64,000 nucleotides of DNA from an uncultured Clostridia bacterium (lineage in GTDB: Bacteria > Bacillota > Clostridia > UBA1381), in contig CAKSRS010000001.1 in NCBI GenBank assembly GCA_934487205.1, positions 89,623 through 153,622 on the forward strand, given 5' to 3'. Below are positions 45,526 through 57,179 of this stretch, one piece after another (within the stretch, counting starts at the first letter, position 1; every line of letters begins with the position of its first letter). The translations under genes and the position numbers were made by a program. The notes under the pieces were generated by a model. The model saw nothing but the letters and a program-made list of their open reading frames with translations. It was not told where the DNA came from and did no database searches.

Positions 45526-47592
45526 ATGAAAAAACTATTATCAACAATTTTATGTCTTACCATGTTGTCGTCACTCCCGGTATCAGCGGCGGCAGACCCC
45601 ATGGCGGACGCACTCGCGGCTGTGAAATCGCGCATAACCGTTCCGGCGGAACTTACCGAGTTCGACAGCACAAAAATGGAGTATAACGGCGAAACCTCGT
45701 ACGATTTCACCTGGTCGCAAAAGGAAGGCGTAAGTACCATGAACATCGACTGCGACCAATACGGCAGAATAACGGGTTATTCCTATTGGGACGGAAATTT
45801 TGAAGATAGAGACGATAACCGTTTGTCACCGTACACAAAGGAGGACGCACAAAAATGCGCGATGGATTTTCTTAAAAAGGCACTCCCCGACGCATTCGGC
45901 GAAACATCGGACTTGGTTTTGCGCAACGACAGCAGCGGCGGATATTTTTCCGGAAACGGAATAAACTACAACTTCCACTATAGCCGCACCTATGACGGCA
46001 TCACGGTTGAGAATAACTATGTCAGCTTTATTGTGACAGCCACGCAGGACGGTCTCAATGTGCGCAGCATGACTTCGGATTACAATTACGATACCGAATT
46101 TATTATACCGGACAAAACAATCGAAAATCCGGAGGACGCGTATAAAACGGCTTTCCCGATTAATCTGCGCTATGTGAAGGATTATGAAAAAACGGGCGAA
46201 AGCAAAACCGACGCAACTTCTCTCGAATATTACATTAAAGATGCTGGCGGCTACATTTCCGCGGCAACCGGCGAAGTTAAAGAGCCGAAGGAATATGACG
46301 GTCCGATTTTATACGATAATGCGAAAGAATCCATGAAAACGGCAGACGCCGGCGGCGGAGACATGCGCTTTACCGAGCAGGAGCAGAAGGAGCTTGATAA
46401 CGTTGCCGGACTTAAATCCGCAAGCGAAATCGAGAAAATTCTCCGCTCATACTCCGATTTAAAGATGACATCGGCTATGAAACTGAAAAATACATACGTT
46501 TCAAAATATGATGACGAAGATAATTACGTTATGCATCTTTCCTTCAGCGACGATAAAGACCGTTCATTGTATGCAAGTGTTGACGCAAAAACGGGCAAAA
46601 TCAAGTCATTGAGCAATCATGATATGAAATATTATTTGAGCAGCACGTATGAAAAATACGACATGACCGACGCGGAAAAAGCGGACGCACGCAAAAAAGC
46701 GGACAATTTCTTTGCCGTGCTTGAGCCGGAAATGTCAAAAGAATATGATGTTACGGACGAAAATAACTTCTCATCGGAAATTTCGTTTTCATATTCGAGA
46801 ATGGCAAACGGCATCGAATATCAGGATAACTACGCGACTGTTTCATATGATGTCAAAGATAAGATGATTACGGGATATAATGTATATTATTCCGACGCGG
46901 AATTTGCCGACCCGTCAAACGTTGTCGATAAAGACGCGGCATATGAAGAAGTTCTGAAAAATTCACCGCTCAAACAGGTATACATTTTAACCGACAGCGA
47001 CCAATACGAACTCTGCTACACACTCAGCGACTCATACTTAAGAGTTGACGCAAAAACGGGCAAAATCATAAAGGCGGAGACGGAAGAAAATACCGGTAAA
47101 TATACCGATTTGGACGGTCACTGGTGTAAAGAGGCGGTAGAGCGTCTGTCCGATGTAGGTATTCGCCTTAACGGAACGGAATTTAAGCCGAACGAAAATA
47201 TTACAAAAAGCGACATTTTACGACTTTTCGGCGCAGGTTTAACGGGCAGACATTATCTTTTCTGTGATGATTCGGAAATCATTGCAAGAATGTCGAAAAT
47301 TGGCGTAATTCCTATGCCGAAGGACGAGGAAGAAGATAATTCGCCGGTAACGCGCGAAGACGCATTCGTTTACATGGTTCGTCTTGCCGGATTTGAGCGC
47401 GTGGCAAAACTTTCGAACATATATAAAGTAGATTTTGCCGACGCTGACATCATTTCGCCCGATAAAATCGGCTATGCGGCAATACTTTCCGGAATGGGAG
47501 TAATTGCGGGAAGTAACGGCACGGTTCGTCCGAATGACTATATCACGCGTGCCGAGGCGGCGCAGATGCTTTATAAGTATCTCCTTCCGTAA
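45526..47592 (+). CDS. Secreted YcdB/YcdC-domain protein with SLH motifs
   Basis: A 688-residue exported protein. The start 'MKKLLSTILCLTMLSSLPVSAAA' is a signal peptide with AAAGGAAG upstream; the frame is open for 32 more codons but without that feature. Two YcdB/YcdC-like (PepSY-related) regions follow, at about 20-270 and 300-520, each with a 'VDAKTGKI'-type motif. The C-terminal 150 residues carry two or three SLH motifs ('LDGHWCKEAVERLSDVG', 'DYITRAEAAQMLYKY'), which bind the cell wall. Role unknown; PepSY-type domains often inhibit proteases. Confidence 0.85.
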   Translation: MKKLLSTILCLTMLSSLPVSAAADPMADALAAVKSRITVPAELTEFDSTKMEYNGETSYDFTWSQKEGVSTMNIDCDQYGRITGYSYWDGNFEDRDDNRLSPYTKEDAQKCAMDFLKKALPDAFGETSDLVLRNDSSGGYFSGNGINYNFHYSRTYDGITVENNYVSFIVTATQDGLNVRSMTSDYNYDTEFIIPDKTIENPEDAYKTAFPINLRYVKDYEKTGESKTDATSLEYYIKDAGGYISAATGEVKEPKEYDGPILYDNAKESMKTADAGGGDMRFTEQEQKELDNVAGLKSASEIEKILRSYSDLKMTSAMKLKNTYVSKYDDEDNYVMHLSFSDDKDRSLYASVDAKTGKIKSLSNHDMKYYLSSTYEKYDMTDAEKADARKKADNFFAVLEPEMSKEYDVTDENNFSSEISFSYSRMANGIEYQDNYATVSYDVKDKMITGYNVYYSDAEFADPSNVVDKDAAYEEVLKNSPLKQVYILTDSDQYELCYTLSDSYLRVDAKTGKIIKAETEENTGKYTDLDGHWCKEAVERLSDVGIRLNGTEFKPNENITKSDILRLFGAGLTGRHYLFCDDSEIIARMSKIGVIPMPKDEEEDNSPVTREDAFVYMVRLAGFERVAKLSNIYKVDFADADIISPDKIGYAAILSGMGVIAGSNGTVRPNDYITRAEAAQMLYKYLLP

Positions 47593-47630
47593 AATTCAGA
47601 CAAATTCCATATTAATATATTTCCTCAAAA

Positions 47631-47662
47631 ATGGGACTGCGGAATTAATCCCGCAGTCCCAT
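47631..47662. terminator. Bidirectional hairpin between SLH/YcdB and ppx genes
   Basis: A 12-bp perfect stem, ATGGGACTGCGG (47631-47642) with CCGCAGTCCCAT (47651-47662). Convergent genes end on both sides; the T-tail is short. Confidence 0.75.
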
Positions 47663-47702
47663 TAAAATTTGAAAAAGTCTGTCAGCCTGTCGCTTTATTT
47701 AA

Positions 47703-48575
47703 TTATGTTGTCTGCGCGTTTTCCTGTAATTCCTCGCAGATTTTCATTAAATATCCGTCTCTCACGCCGCACTTTTTAATGTATATTTTGCTTTTATTGT
47801 AACATTCCGCAATCGCCTGCATAATCACAATGCCGACAACTATATTATCGTATCGGTTTTGCATAACTTTTTTCATAATTTCGGCGGGGGTTTGCTCTAT
47901 AAATTCTATCAAACGCGGTAAATTTTCGGTTTTCAGCATGTTTGCATTTTCACTGCCGAACAGGAAACTGTAAATTTTCGCCGCCTTTTTCGCCGTTCCG
48001 CCCATCATGTATAATTTTCCTTTATGCCCTTTTCTGCCGATGTGCGATTTTACATATTCATTAATTTTGCTTTTTTCCGCTGCATCAGGAAATTTTCCGC
48101 GCACCATTTCATTTTTTATTCTGCGGCAGCCTATGGGGTATGAATTTAAAAATTCCGGCTCTCCATACCTGAACAGCATTATCTGCGCGCTGCCGCCGCC
48201 CAAGTCAATACCGATTCCGCTTGCGTTTTTATGTATATACGATTTCAGTCCGTAAAAATCATATTCCGCCTCGCGCACGCCGCTCAAAATATCAATATCG
48301 ACGCCCGTTTTTTCCAAAACCGCGTCATGCACTTCGCCGCAGTTTTTCAGTATGCGCACGGCATACGTCGCAAAAGCATAAACGGGCATATCGCCGGCGC
48401 GTTCTTTTAGAAATTTCACCGCATCGCACAGCTTTTCAATGCCGCTCGGTGTAAGAAGGCGGTTTTCCGTGTCGGCGATTATTTCGGAATTTACGCTGAC
48501 GTTTGAAATCTGTCTGCGCCTGTCAAAAGTAACAAGCCGAATTGTGTTTGAACCGATGTCTATTATTCCCGTCAT
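47703..48575 (-). CDS. Ppx/GppA family phosphatase
   Basis: A 290-residue exopolyphosphatase/guanosine pentaphosphatase-like protein of the ASKHA fold. The start 'MTGIIDIGSNTIRLVTFD' is chosen for GAGAGG upstream; the longer open frame has no site. Motifs: 'IIDIGSNTIRL' (phosphate 1), 'ASGIGIDLGGGSAQIMLF' (phosphate 2) and 'MYMMGGTAKKAAKI'-like third loop ('LYMMGGTAKK'). It is shorter than E. coli Ppx (no C-terminal HD domain). The hairpin 48609-48641 separates it from the upstream gene. Confidence 0.88.
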   Translation of the reverse strand: MTGIIDIGSNTIRLVTFDRRRQISNVSVNSEIIADTENRLLTPSGIEKLCDAVKFLKERAGDMPVYAFATYAVRILKNCGEVHDAVLEKTGVDIDILSGVREAEYDFYGLKSYIHKNASGIGIDLGGGSAQIMLFRYGEPEFLNSYPIGCRRIKNEMVRGKFPDAAEKSKINEYVKSHIGRKGHKGKLYMMGGTAKKAAKIYSFLFGSENANMLKTENLPRLIEFIEQTPAEIMKKVMQNRYDNIVVGIVIMQAIAECYNKSKIYIKKCGVRDGYLMKICEELQENAQTT

Positions 48576-48608
48576 ATGCTTATACCTCTCCTTTTCTGCA
48601 CAAATAAA

Positions 48609-48641
48609 GGTTTGCGGAAATTTTGCAAATTTCCGCAAACC
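48609..48641 (-). terminator. Terminator hairpin after the HisRS-like gene
   Basis: A 15-bp perfect stem, GGTTTGCGGAAATTT (48609-48623) with AAATTTCCGCAAACC (48627-48641). On the minus strand it is followed by TTTATTTG. It separates the HisRS-like gene from ppx. Confidence 0.85.
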
Positions 48642-48647
48642 CTATTA

Positions 48648-49460
48648 TCAATGTCCGTGATGATTTCCGCAGCCGCAATCGCCGTGGTCATGGTCATGGT
48701 CATGCCCGCAGCCGCAGTCACATTCGTCGGTGTATTCTTCATAATAGTAGTCAAAAAATTCCTGTGCCGATGTTTCTGTTATTTCATCTGACGAAATATT
48801 TTTTATCTGCAATTTTCCGTCCGCAAAAACACGCATTACTGCATACGCGCCCTTATCCGCGCCGTATTTTTCGGCATCTTCAATCGTTCCGCCGCCGGTG
48901 TAATATTCCGCAATGGTGCTGTTTGAGCGCAATTCCACCGCGATATCGTATGCAATACCTTCCGCGTCCTTTTCCGCAAAAATGACGTTTACGGGGATAT
49001 CGTCCATTCCCATTCCGCCGCCCGATTGCTCGATGGACGCAATTATCGGCTTAACATAAATTCTGCAGCTTGTTTCTTCCTCGCCGAATTTTCCCTCGGC
49101 GATAACGTTGTCAAAACATTTGAAGGTGAACCCCTCCGCGCCGTCAATAATCTCAATGTGTTCTTCAAATCCAAACACCGCGAGCATATCATAAACTTCG
49201 GCATCGCCCGTGAAAACGGTAAAATCGCGCAATCCCGACAGTACCGCGGACTCAACGCAAAGCGCCGCCATTTCGGCACGCGCCGCGGTTGTCACGTAAT
49301 CTTCCTTTACGTCAACCTCATATTCTCTCACGCAAAACAGCTTTTGCGCGGGCTTTATTCCGCAATCAATATTTTCCGTTTCCTGTATGCCGAAGGACGT
49401 CAGTACATTCCACAGAATATCAATAATTTCTCTTTCACTTTTTTTAACACACAAATTCAT
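48648..49460 (-). CDS. HisRS/HisZ-like paralogue with metal-binding tail
   Basis: A 270-residue protein with partial similarity to histidyl-tRNA synthetase-related proteins. The first 170 residues hold a degenerate class-II-like region ('AARAEMAALCVESAVLSGLRD' fits the HisZ strand-helix element after motif 1). The region 175-245 has the HisRS anticodon-binding fold ('PVNVIFAEKDAEGIAYDI', 'YGADKGAYAVMRVFADGK'). No motif 2 or 3 arginine is visible, so it is not a working synthetase. The last 24 residues are 'CDCGCGHDHDHDHGDCGCG' plus N-H-H-G-H, a Cys/His metal-binding tail. Function unknown. Confidence 0.6.
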   Translation of the reverse strand: MNLCVKKSEREIIDILWNVLTSFGIQETENIDCGIKPAQKLFCVREYEVDVKEDYVTTAARAEMAALCVESAVLSGLRDFTVFTGDAEVYDMLAVFGFEEHIEIIDGAEGFTFKCFDNVIAEGKFGEEETSCRIYVKPIIASIEQSGGGMGMDDIPVNVIFAEKDAEGIAYDIAVELRSNSTIAEYYTGGGTIEDAEKYGADKGAYAVMRVFADGKLQIKNISSDEITETSAQEFFDYYYEEYTDECDCGCGHDHDHDHGDCGCGNHHGH

Positions 49461-49473
49461 GCTTATTTTCTCC

Positions 49474-50460
49474 TTATTTCTTAATAGTCAGCTTGGCTTT
49501 TCTTATATCTTCCGCCTCAAACCGCAAAATATTAAAACTCTCGAAAAGGCGCGATTCAATGCGCTCGGTGTAAAGCTTTGTAAGTCCGGTTATGGTCAGA
49601 TTTGTATTTATAATCATCTTTTTTTTCATTTCGGTGCGCTTGTTCACTATATCGAAAAGGAACTGTTTCGAAAGCGCCGACGGCACTTCCGTTCCCATAT
49701 CATCAATAATTAAGAGGTCTGCGGTCTCAATCATATCAAGGGTCTTTTCAAAATTAATGTCCTTGCGCCTGCCGAATTTATAATCTTCATACGCGGAAAA
49801 TAAATTGACAGCCGTCACATAAACCACGGTTTTGCCCTCGTCCATCATTTTTTTCGCCACACATGACGATAAAAACGTCTTTCCCACGCCGCAGCCGCCG
49901 TAAAAAAGCATATTTTTAACTTCTTCCTTTTCGCAGAAATTCAGCGCAGTATCATAAATCTGGCGCATGTTTTCCTTTTCCGAAATATTCAGCGACGGGA
50001 TAATTCTGTCGCTGTAGTAGTCAAAGGAAAATTCCGAAAAATCATGCAGCATGCTTTCCATATTCGACATTTTATGATGCATTTTGACAATTTTATTTAT
50101 AAAACACGGGCATTTTTTCGTATCAATATAGCCCGTATCCAGGCATTTTTCACACTTGTATTTAACTTCGTCATAATCAAGGGGGATATTATTTTTTATA
50201 AGAAGATTTTTTCTTTTTTCATTAAGCGCGGCAAGTTTTTTTTGAAATTCCGCGTTATATTCCGCACTTTTTTGAGGATTTTTTATAATATTACCCATGT
50301 TTTCCAGTCCGGCGGCGGTAATTTCGCGCTCCACCGCGGCAATTTCCGGAAATTTTTCGCGCACCTTATTAACCCGTTCTTCGCGCGCACTCCGCGCAAC
50401 GGTGCGGTCATAGTCATATTCATTCATGATTTTGGTAATCGCTTCGTCGGAATAGTTCAT
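49474..50460 (-). CDS. DnaC/DnaI-like replicative helicase loader
   Basis: A 328-residue AAA+ protein. The start 'MNYSDEAITKIMNEYDYDRT' follows GGAGGGGAG. The N-terminal part has a zinc motif 'KCEKCLDTGYIDTKKCPC' (four Cys), as in DnaI. The ATPase has Walker A 'LFYGGCGVGKTFLSSC', Walker B 'DLLIIDDMGTE' and sensor 'IINTNLTI'. It loads the DnaB-type helicase on DNA. It is in the dnaA-dnaN region, 13 bases upstream of the HisRS-like gene. Confidence 0.9.
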   Translation of the reverse strand: MNYSDEAITKIMNEYDYDRTVARSAREERVNKVREKFPEIAAVEREITAAGLENMGNIIKNPQKSAEYNAEFQKKLAALNEKRKNLLIKNNIPLDYDEVKYKCEKCLDTGYIDTKKCPCFINKIVKMHHKMSNMESMLHDFSEFSFDYYSDRIIPSLNISEKENMRQIYDTALNFCEKEEVKNMLFYGGCGVGKTFLSSCVAKKMMDEGKTVVYVTAVNLFSAYEDYKFGRRKDINFEKTLDMIETADLLIIDDMGTEVPSALSKQFLFDIVNKRTEMKKKMIINTNLTITGLTKLYTERIESRLFESFNILRFEAEDIRKAKLTIKK

Positions 50461-50476
50461 GTTCGTCTCCCCTCCG

Positions 50477-51916
50477 TCAATTTCGGAAAAAGTCCGCAAT
50501 TTCGTCCTTTTTCGACAAAATCTCGTCAAATCTGCGAATATATTCGTACGGTTCTTTAAAATTCACCACGCGTTCAATCCTGTCGCCCATGACAATTTTC
50601 GACGCGCCGCCTCCGCCGAGGGCGATTATGGTCTGAATTTCTTCCATGATATTGATGTTGTACGCCGACATATGGTCGGAATCGGAATATCCGACGTTTT
50701 CCAGATTGCCCGAAATATTTTTCTGACGGTACATATAGTACGGCTCTTTGCCGATTTCGCTCATTTTACTCTGCGCATAGTCAAGCATGCGGTTCATTTC
50801 CTCAAACCCCGTCAAATCCGATTGCGAAAATCTCAGCGCCGCCGCGCGCTTTATGCACATGGAATGTACGGTTATATCTTCGGGGGCGAGCGCGGCTATT
50901 TCGTCGATACTCTTTTTAAACATGGCGAAATCCTCGCCGGGGAGTCCGGCAATCAAATCGGTGTTGATGTTGTCAAAACCGAGACTCCGCGCCAGCTTAA
51001 AAGCCGTGCGGAAATCCTCCGCCGTGTGGCGTCTGCCGATTTTTTCAAGAGTAACATCGTTCATCGTCTGCGGATTTATGCTTATGCGGTTTACGCCGCC
51101 GTCCTTTGCGCAAAGCAGCTTTTCCGCCGTGATTGTATCGGGTCTGCCCGCCTCCAAGGTATACTCATCAAGCCGCGAAAGGTCAATATTTTTCTTCACC
51201 GCGTCAAAAATTTTACACAAATTCTGTGCGGAAAGAGCAGTCGGCGTGCCTCCGCCGATGTAAATATTCTGCACAAAAAAGCCGAGTTCATGTAAAATTT
51301 CGCCCGTTTTTTCTATTTCGCGACATAAAAGCGTACAAAATTCGTCCATATATCCGCCGCTGTTCTTTATATCGGTCGACACAAAGGAGCAGTATAAGCA
51401 GCGCGACGGACAAAACGGTATGCCGATATAAAGGCTTACGGAATTTTTCTGCGCGCGGGCAAGAATTTTCCCCTCATTTTTCGCCACCCTTAAGGCGAGG
51501 TCAAGTTTTTTTTCACTGACGCCGTAAATGTCGCGGATAATACCCTTTATTTCGTCATAACTGTATCCTTCATCGCGGAACTGCCGCACGGTTTTCGCGG
51601 GACGTATGCCGCTCATAACTCCCCACGGCAGCGGAATATTTCTGATTTTTTGAGCTGCCGCACAAAAACTTTTCATGCAGCAGCAGCCGTAAATCTTTTT
51701 AATTTTTCTCGGGTCGGTTTCGGAATTTAAAAAGGCATAGCTGTATTCACCGAAGTAATGCGCTCCTTCAAACTCTATATCGGTTTTAACGGTTATCACG
51801 CCATTTTCATGGCGGAAATCGGTTGTCACCGTGCCTTCCTCATCGCGCCTAAAGAATATGTTTATGAAAATATTCATTTCATATTCGCAGCCGAATCCCT
51901 TCTGAATCAGTTTCAT
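50477..51916 (-). CDS. hemZ: Coproporphyrinogen dehydrogenase HemZ (radical SAM)
   Basis: A 479-residue protein. The radical-SAM triad C-x3-C-x2-C lies in 'GIPFCPSRCLYCSFVS', after an N-terminal domain of about 155 residues specific to the HemZ subgroup. 'NIYIGGGTPTALSAQNL', 'SINPQTMNDVTLEKIGRRH' and 'NTDLIAGLPGEDFAMF' are typical of oxygen-independent coproporphyrinogen oxidase relatives. Whether it makes haem here is not certain, as many HemN relatives are haem chaperones or methylases. It overlaps the MBL gene by 4 bases. Confidence 0.9.
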   Translation of the reverse strand: MKLIQKGFGCEYEMNIFINIFFRRDEEGTVTTDFRHENGVITVKTDIEFEGAHYFGEYSYAFLNSETDPRKIKKIYGCCCMKSFCAAAQKIRNIPLPWGVMSGIRPAKTVRQFRDEGYSYDEIKGIIRDIYGVSEKKLDLALRVAKNEGKILARAQKNSVSLYIGIPFCPSRCLYCSFVSTDIKNSGGYMDEFCTLLCREIEKTGEILHELGFFVQNIYIGGGTPTALSAQNLCKIFDAVKKNIDLSRLDEYTLEAGRPDTITAEKLLCAKDGGVNRISINPQTMNDVTLEKIGRRHTAEDFRTAFKLARSLGFDNINTDLIAGLPGEDFAMFKKSIDEIAALAPEDITVHSMCIKRAAALRFSQSDLTGFEEMNRMLDYAQSKMSEIGKEPYYMYRQKNISGNLENVGYSDSDHMSAYNINIMEEIQTIIALGGGGASKIVMGDRIERVVNFKEPYEYIRRFDEILSKKDEIADFFRN

Positions 51917-52524
51917 AAATCCTCTTCACCGAAATAATTATTTTTTCTTTCTTCTTCTATAGTGCTTTTCGGACCGTGTCCCGGGTAAACGTCCAGATTC
52001 CATTGAATATCGCACAACATTTGTACCGAATTTTTTAATTTGTCAAAATTCCCGCTCGGCAAATCCCAGCGGCCTACGTTTCCGCGGAACAGCGTGTCAC
52101 CCGTAAATACTCCCACATCGGTTAAATAACAGACGCTGTCATCGGTATGTCCCGGCGTGTAAAAACAGCCGACATTTATCCCGTCATATTCTCTTACCCT
52201 GTCATTTACCACGTTTTCCGTTTTAAAGTCCACAGGAACGTGCTCAGGGTCGCAAAGACTTATGCGGGGATTTTCCATATTCCACAGGCATATCGTCGGG
52301 CATATAATGGTTCTCCCCTCTTTCAGGGCATTTACAGACCAAATATGATCATAGTGGCAATGAGTCAGAAAAATATAATTTACCTCAATTCCTTCAATTG
52401 CTTTTTTTATCTTGTCTGTGTCCGGTCCGGGATCAATAAGTAAACCTTTACCTTCTTTAGTAATAAGGTAGCAATTTTGGTCATACTCCTCGGACTTTAT
52501 CGACGTTACTTTAATCTCTCCCAT
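51913..52524 (-). CDS. MBL-fold metallohydrolase (glyoxalase II-like)
   Basis: A 203-residue zinc hydrolase of the YqgX/YcbL type. The metal motif H-x-H-x-D-H is in 'LTHCHYDHIWSVNALK' (here H-C-H-Y-D-H); 'YTPGHTDDSVCYLTD', 'GVFTGDTLFRGNVGRWDLP' and 'YPGHGPKSTIEEE' give further ligands. The substrate is not known. It starts 2 bases after the dnaN stop with no clear ribosome site, so it is probably translationally coupled, and it overlaps hemZ. Confidence 0.9.
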   Translation of the reverse strand: MGEIKVTSIKSEEYDQNCYLITKEGKGLLIDPGPDTDKIKKAIEGIEVNYIFLTHCHYDHIWSVNALKEGRTIICPTICLWNMENPRISLCDPEHVPVDFKTENVVNDRVREYDGINVGCFYTPGHTDDSVCYLTDVGVFTGDTLFRGNVGRWDLPSGNFDKLKNSVQMLCDIQWNLDVYPGHGPKSTIEEERKNNYFGEEDL

Positions 52525-52526
52525 AG

Positions 52527-53660
52527 TTAATTATACAGACGCACAGGCAATATCATAAAGGTATAGCTGTCATCGTTGGCATTAGATCGTATAAAACATG
52601 AGCTTCTTGGATTTGAAAATTCCATTTTTACCTCTTCCTCCTCGCAGGCTCGGAGCGCCTCAAGCAAGTATTTGTAATTAAATCCTATTTCGATGTCGTC
52701 CCCGCTTACCGAAACGTCCACTACATCATGAACCTTGCCCTTGCCCGTCATACAGGTGAGCTCGATTTTATCCATAAGGATATTAAGGCGCACAGGCACC
52801 TTTTCCGCCTTTGCGGAAATATCGTCATTAATAAGAAGTGACGCACGCTCCAAACTTTCGGAAAGCTCGTGAGTATTCGCAATAACCACGATATTGTTGG
52901 GCGTAGTCAACACAGGTTTGTAGTTTATGTATTCGCCCTCCAAAAGACGCGTTATAACCTTATAGTTTTCAAATTCAAACATAACATGTCTGTCGGAAAC
53001 TATAATTGAAACTTTCTTTTCTTCATCATCTTCCAGAACTTTGAGTATTTCGCGAAGAGTAAGTCCCGGAATAACAAATTTTTTGTTTTCAAGCGACGCG
53101 TCCACAATCTCTTTGCAGATTGCCAGACGATATCCGTCGGTTGAAACGACCGATAAAACGCCGGTGTCGATTTCAAACAGCGAACCCGTTAAAACAGGCT
53201 TGCGCGCCTCGTTCTGCGATACGGCAAATAAAGTTTTGCGTATCATTTTTTTAAGAGCCGGCTGTTTTAATGTAAGCCGGTAATTTTCGGTAATTTCCGG
53301 CATGGCGGGATATTCCAGCCCGGAAAGTCCCTGAATATTAAATTCCGACTTCCCGCATTTAATGGTCATTACGTTGTTTTCCTCATTAACGGTGACGGTA
53401 ACGTCGCCGTCGGGAAGACGCCGTATTATTTCACCGAACATCTTCGATGAAATTGCGATTGTGCCGCCTTCGGGGATGTTGCATTGGTCGCTGTATTCGA
53501 TGCATAAATCCAGGTTATTGCCGGTGATGGTAAGTTCGCCCGAACCGTTTGCATCTATTAATATACATTCCAAAATTGGCATAATCGATTTGGCAGATAC
53601 TGCTTTCTGAACAGTATTTATGATTCTTGAAAGCTGCTGCTTTTCGCAAATCATTTTCAT
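52527..53660 (-). CDS. dnaN: DNA polymerase III beta subunit (sliding clamp)
   Basis: A 377-residue clamp with three domains, normal length: the start 'MKMICEKQQLSRIINTVQKA', then 'TITGNNLDLCIEYSDQCNIP', 'SVVSTDGYRLAICKEIV' in domain 2 and the end 'DSYTFMILPVRLYN'. It forms a ring that holds DNA polymerase on the template. It is 257 bases downstream of dnaA. recF and gyrB, which usually follow, are absent; MBL, hemZ and the helicase loader follow instead. Confidence 0.96.
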   Translation of the reverse strand: MKMICEKQQLSRIINTVQKAVSAKSIMPILECILIDANGSGELTITGNNLDLCIEYSDQCNIPEGGTIAISSKMFGEIIRRLPDGDVTVTVNEENNVMTIKCGKSEFNIQGLSGLEYPAMPEITENYRLTLKQPALKKMIRKTLFAVSQNEARKPVLTGSLFEIDTGVLSVVSTDGYRLAICKEIVDASLENKKFVIPGLTLREILKVLEDDEEKKVSIIVSDRHVMFEFENYKVITRLLEGEYINYKPVLTTPNNIVVIANTHELSESLERASLLINDDISAKAEKVPVRLNILMDKIELTCMTGKGKVHDVVDVSVSGDDIEIGFNYKYLLEALRACEEEEVKMEFSNPRSSCFIRSNANDDSYTFMILPVRLYN

Positions 53661-53917
53661 TTTGGTTTACCCCCTTCTGGTTATAAATAGGTGTTATTCC
53701 GTTTCTCATTAGGTACGTACGTACATACAATATATTTTTAGTAGTATATAGTAGTATGCGTGCGTATTAAGTGGAAAAGCCTGTCCGTGCGCACCGCTGT
53801 GCGGAAAATTTATTAAATATGCGGTGTTGATTAAGTGTGGATTTTAAAAAGTTGTCAACAGGCAAAAATTGGCAATTTTTTATCAACACAAAATCCACAT
53901 TGCGCATGTGAATAAAA
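53661..53917. other. dnaA-dnaN intergenic region
   Basis: No gene. It has one near-DnaA box TTATCAACA (53880-53888), an inverted repeat TGTGGATTTT (53836-53845) / AAAATCCACA (53890-53899), and GTTGTCAACA. This is fewer and weaker boxes than at 22.4 kb. The hairpin may attenuate between the two genes, or the region may be an ancestral origin part. Confidence 0.55.
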
Positions 53918-56751
<2,834 letters not shown>

Positions 56752-56752
56752 T

Positions 56753-56781
56753 TTGACATTTTCTTCATGATGATGTATAAT
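56753..56781 (+). promoter_or_regulatory. Sigma-A promoter and possible operator of the ArsR gene
   Basis: TTGACA (56753-56758), 17-base spacer, TATAAT (56776-56781), 29 bases before the start. CATGATGA (56766) and ATATCATG around it form an imperfect inverted repeat typical of ArsR/SmtB self-regulation. Confidence 0.8.
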
Positions 56782-56810
56782 GAATATAATATCATGAGGA
56801 GGCATAGTCA

Positions 56811-57152
56811 ATGAAGTGCGAGCATTGCCGATATAATACGGAAATTGTGGATAAACTTAAAAATGAAGTCCCGTCGGAAAATTTTTTAAATCGGTTAACC
56901 GATGTTTTTAAAGTTTTCGGTGATACGACGAGAATAAAGATAATGTGGAATTTGTTCGATAACGAAATATGTGTTGCGGATATTGCGGAAAAGACGGATA
57001 TGAGTCAGTCGGCGATAAGCCATCAGCTGCGGATTTTGAAACAGGCGCGGCTTATAAAAGCGCGCCGTGACGGTAAAAATACCTTTTATTCCTTAAACGA
57101 CGAGCACGTAAAGAGGATAATTGAGCAGGTTATGATTCATATAAGCGAATAA
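56811..57152 (+). CDS. ArsR/SmtB-family metal-sensing repressor
   Basis: A 113-residue winged-helix repressor. A short N-terminal 'MKCEHCRYN' holds a CxxC pair. The HTH is in 'ICVADIAEKTDMSQSAISHQ' and 'LRILKQARLIKARRDGKN'. At the C-terminus 'DEHVKRIIEQVMIHISE' has the exact spacing D-x-H-x10-H-x2-E of the alpha-5 zinc site of SmtB/CzrA, while the alpha-3 ArsR site C-V-C is reduced to C-V-A. A Zn(II) (or Co(II)) sensor is therefore predicted. No transporter gene is adjacent. It is followed by a shared terminator. Confidence 0.87.
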   Translation: MKCEHCRYNTEIVDKLKNEVPSENFLNRLTDVFKVFGDTTRIKIMWNLFDNEICVADIAEKTDMSQSAISHQLRILKQARLIKARRDGKNTFYSLNDEHVKRIIEQVMIHISE

Positions 57153-57178
57153 AAAAGGAGCCTACAAGCTCCTTTTTT
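57151..57178. terminator. Bidirectional terminator
   Basis: AAAAAAGGAGC (57151-57161) with GCTCCTTTTTT (57168-57178); it ends the ArsR gene (+) and the beta-helix gene (-). Confidence 0.9.
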
Positions 57179-57179
57179 A

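Noticed and set aside
53661..53917. Main oriC between dnaA and dnaN
   Set aside because: Only one near-box and one inverted repeat are seen, far fewer than at 22.4 kb; kept as a feature but not as the favoured origin.
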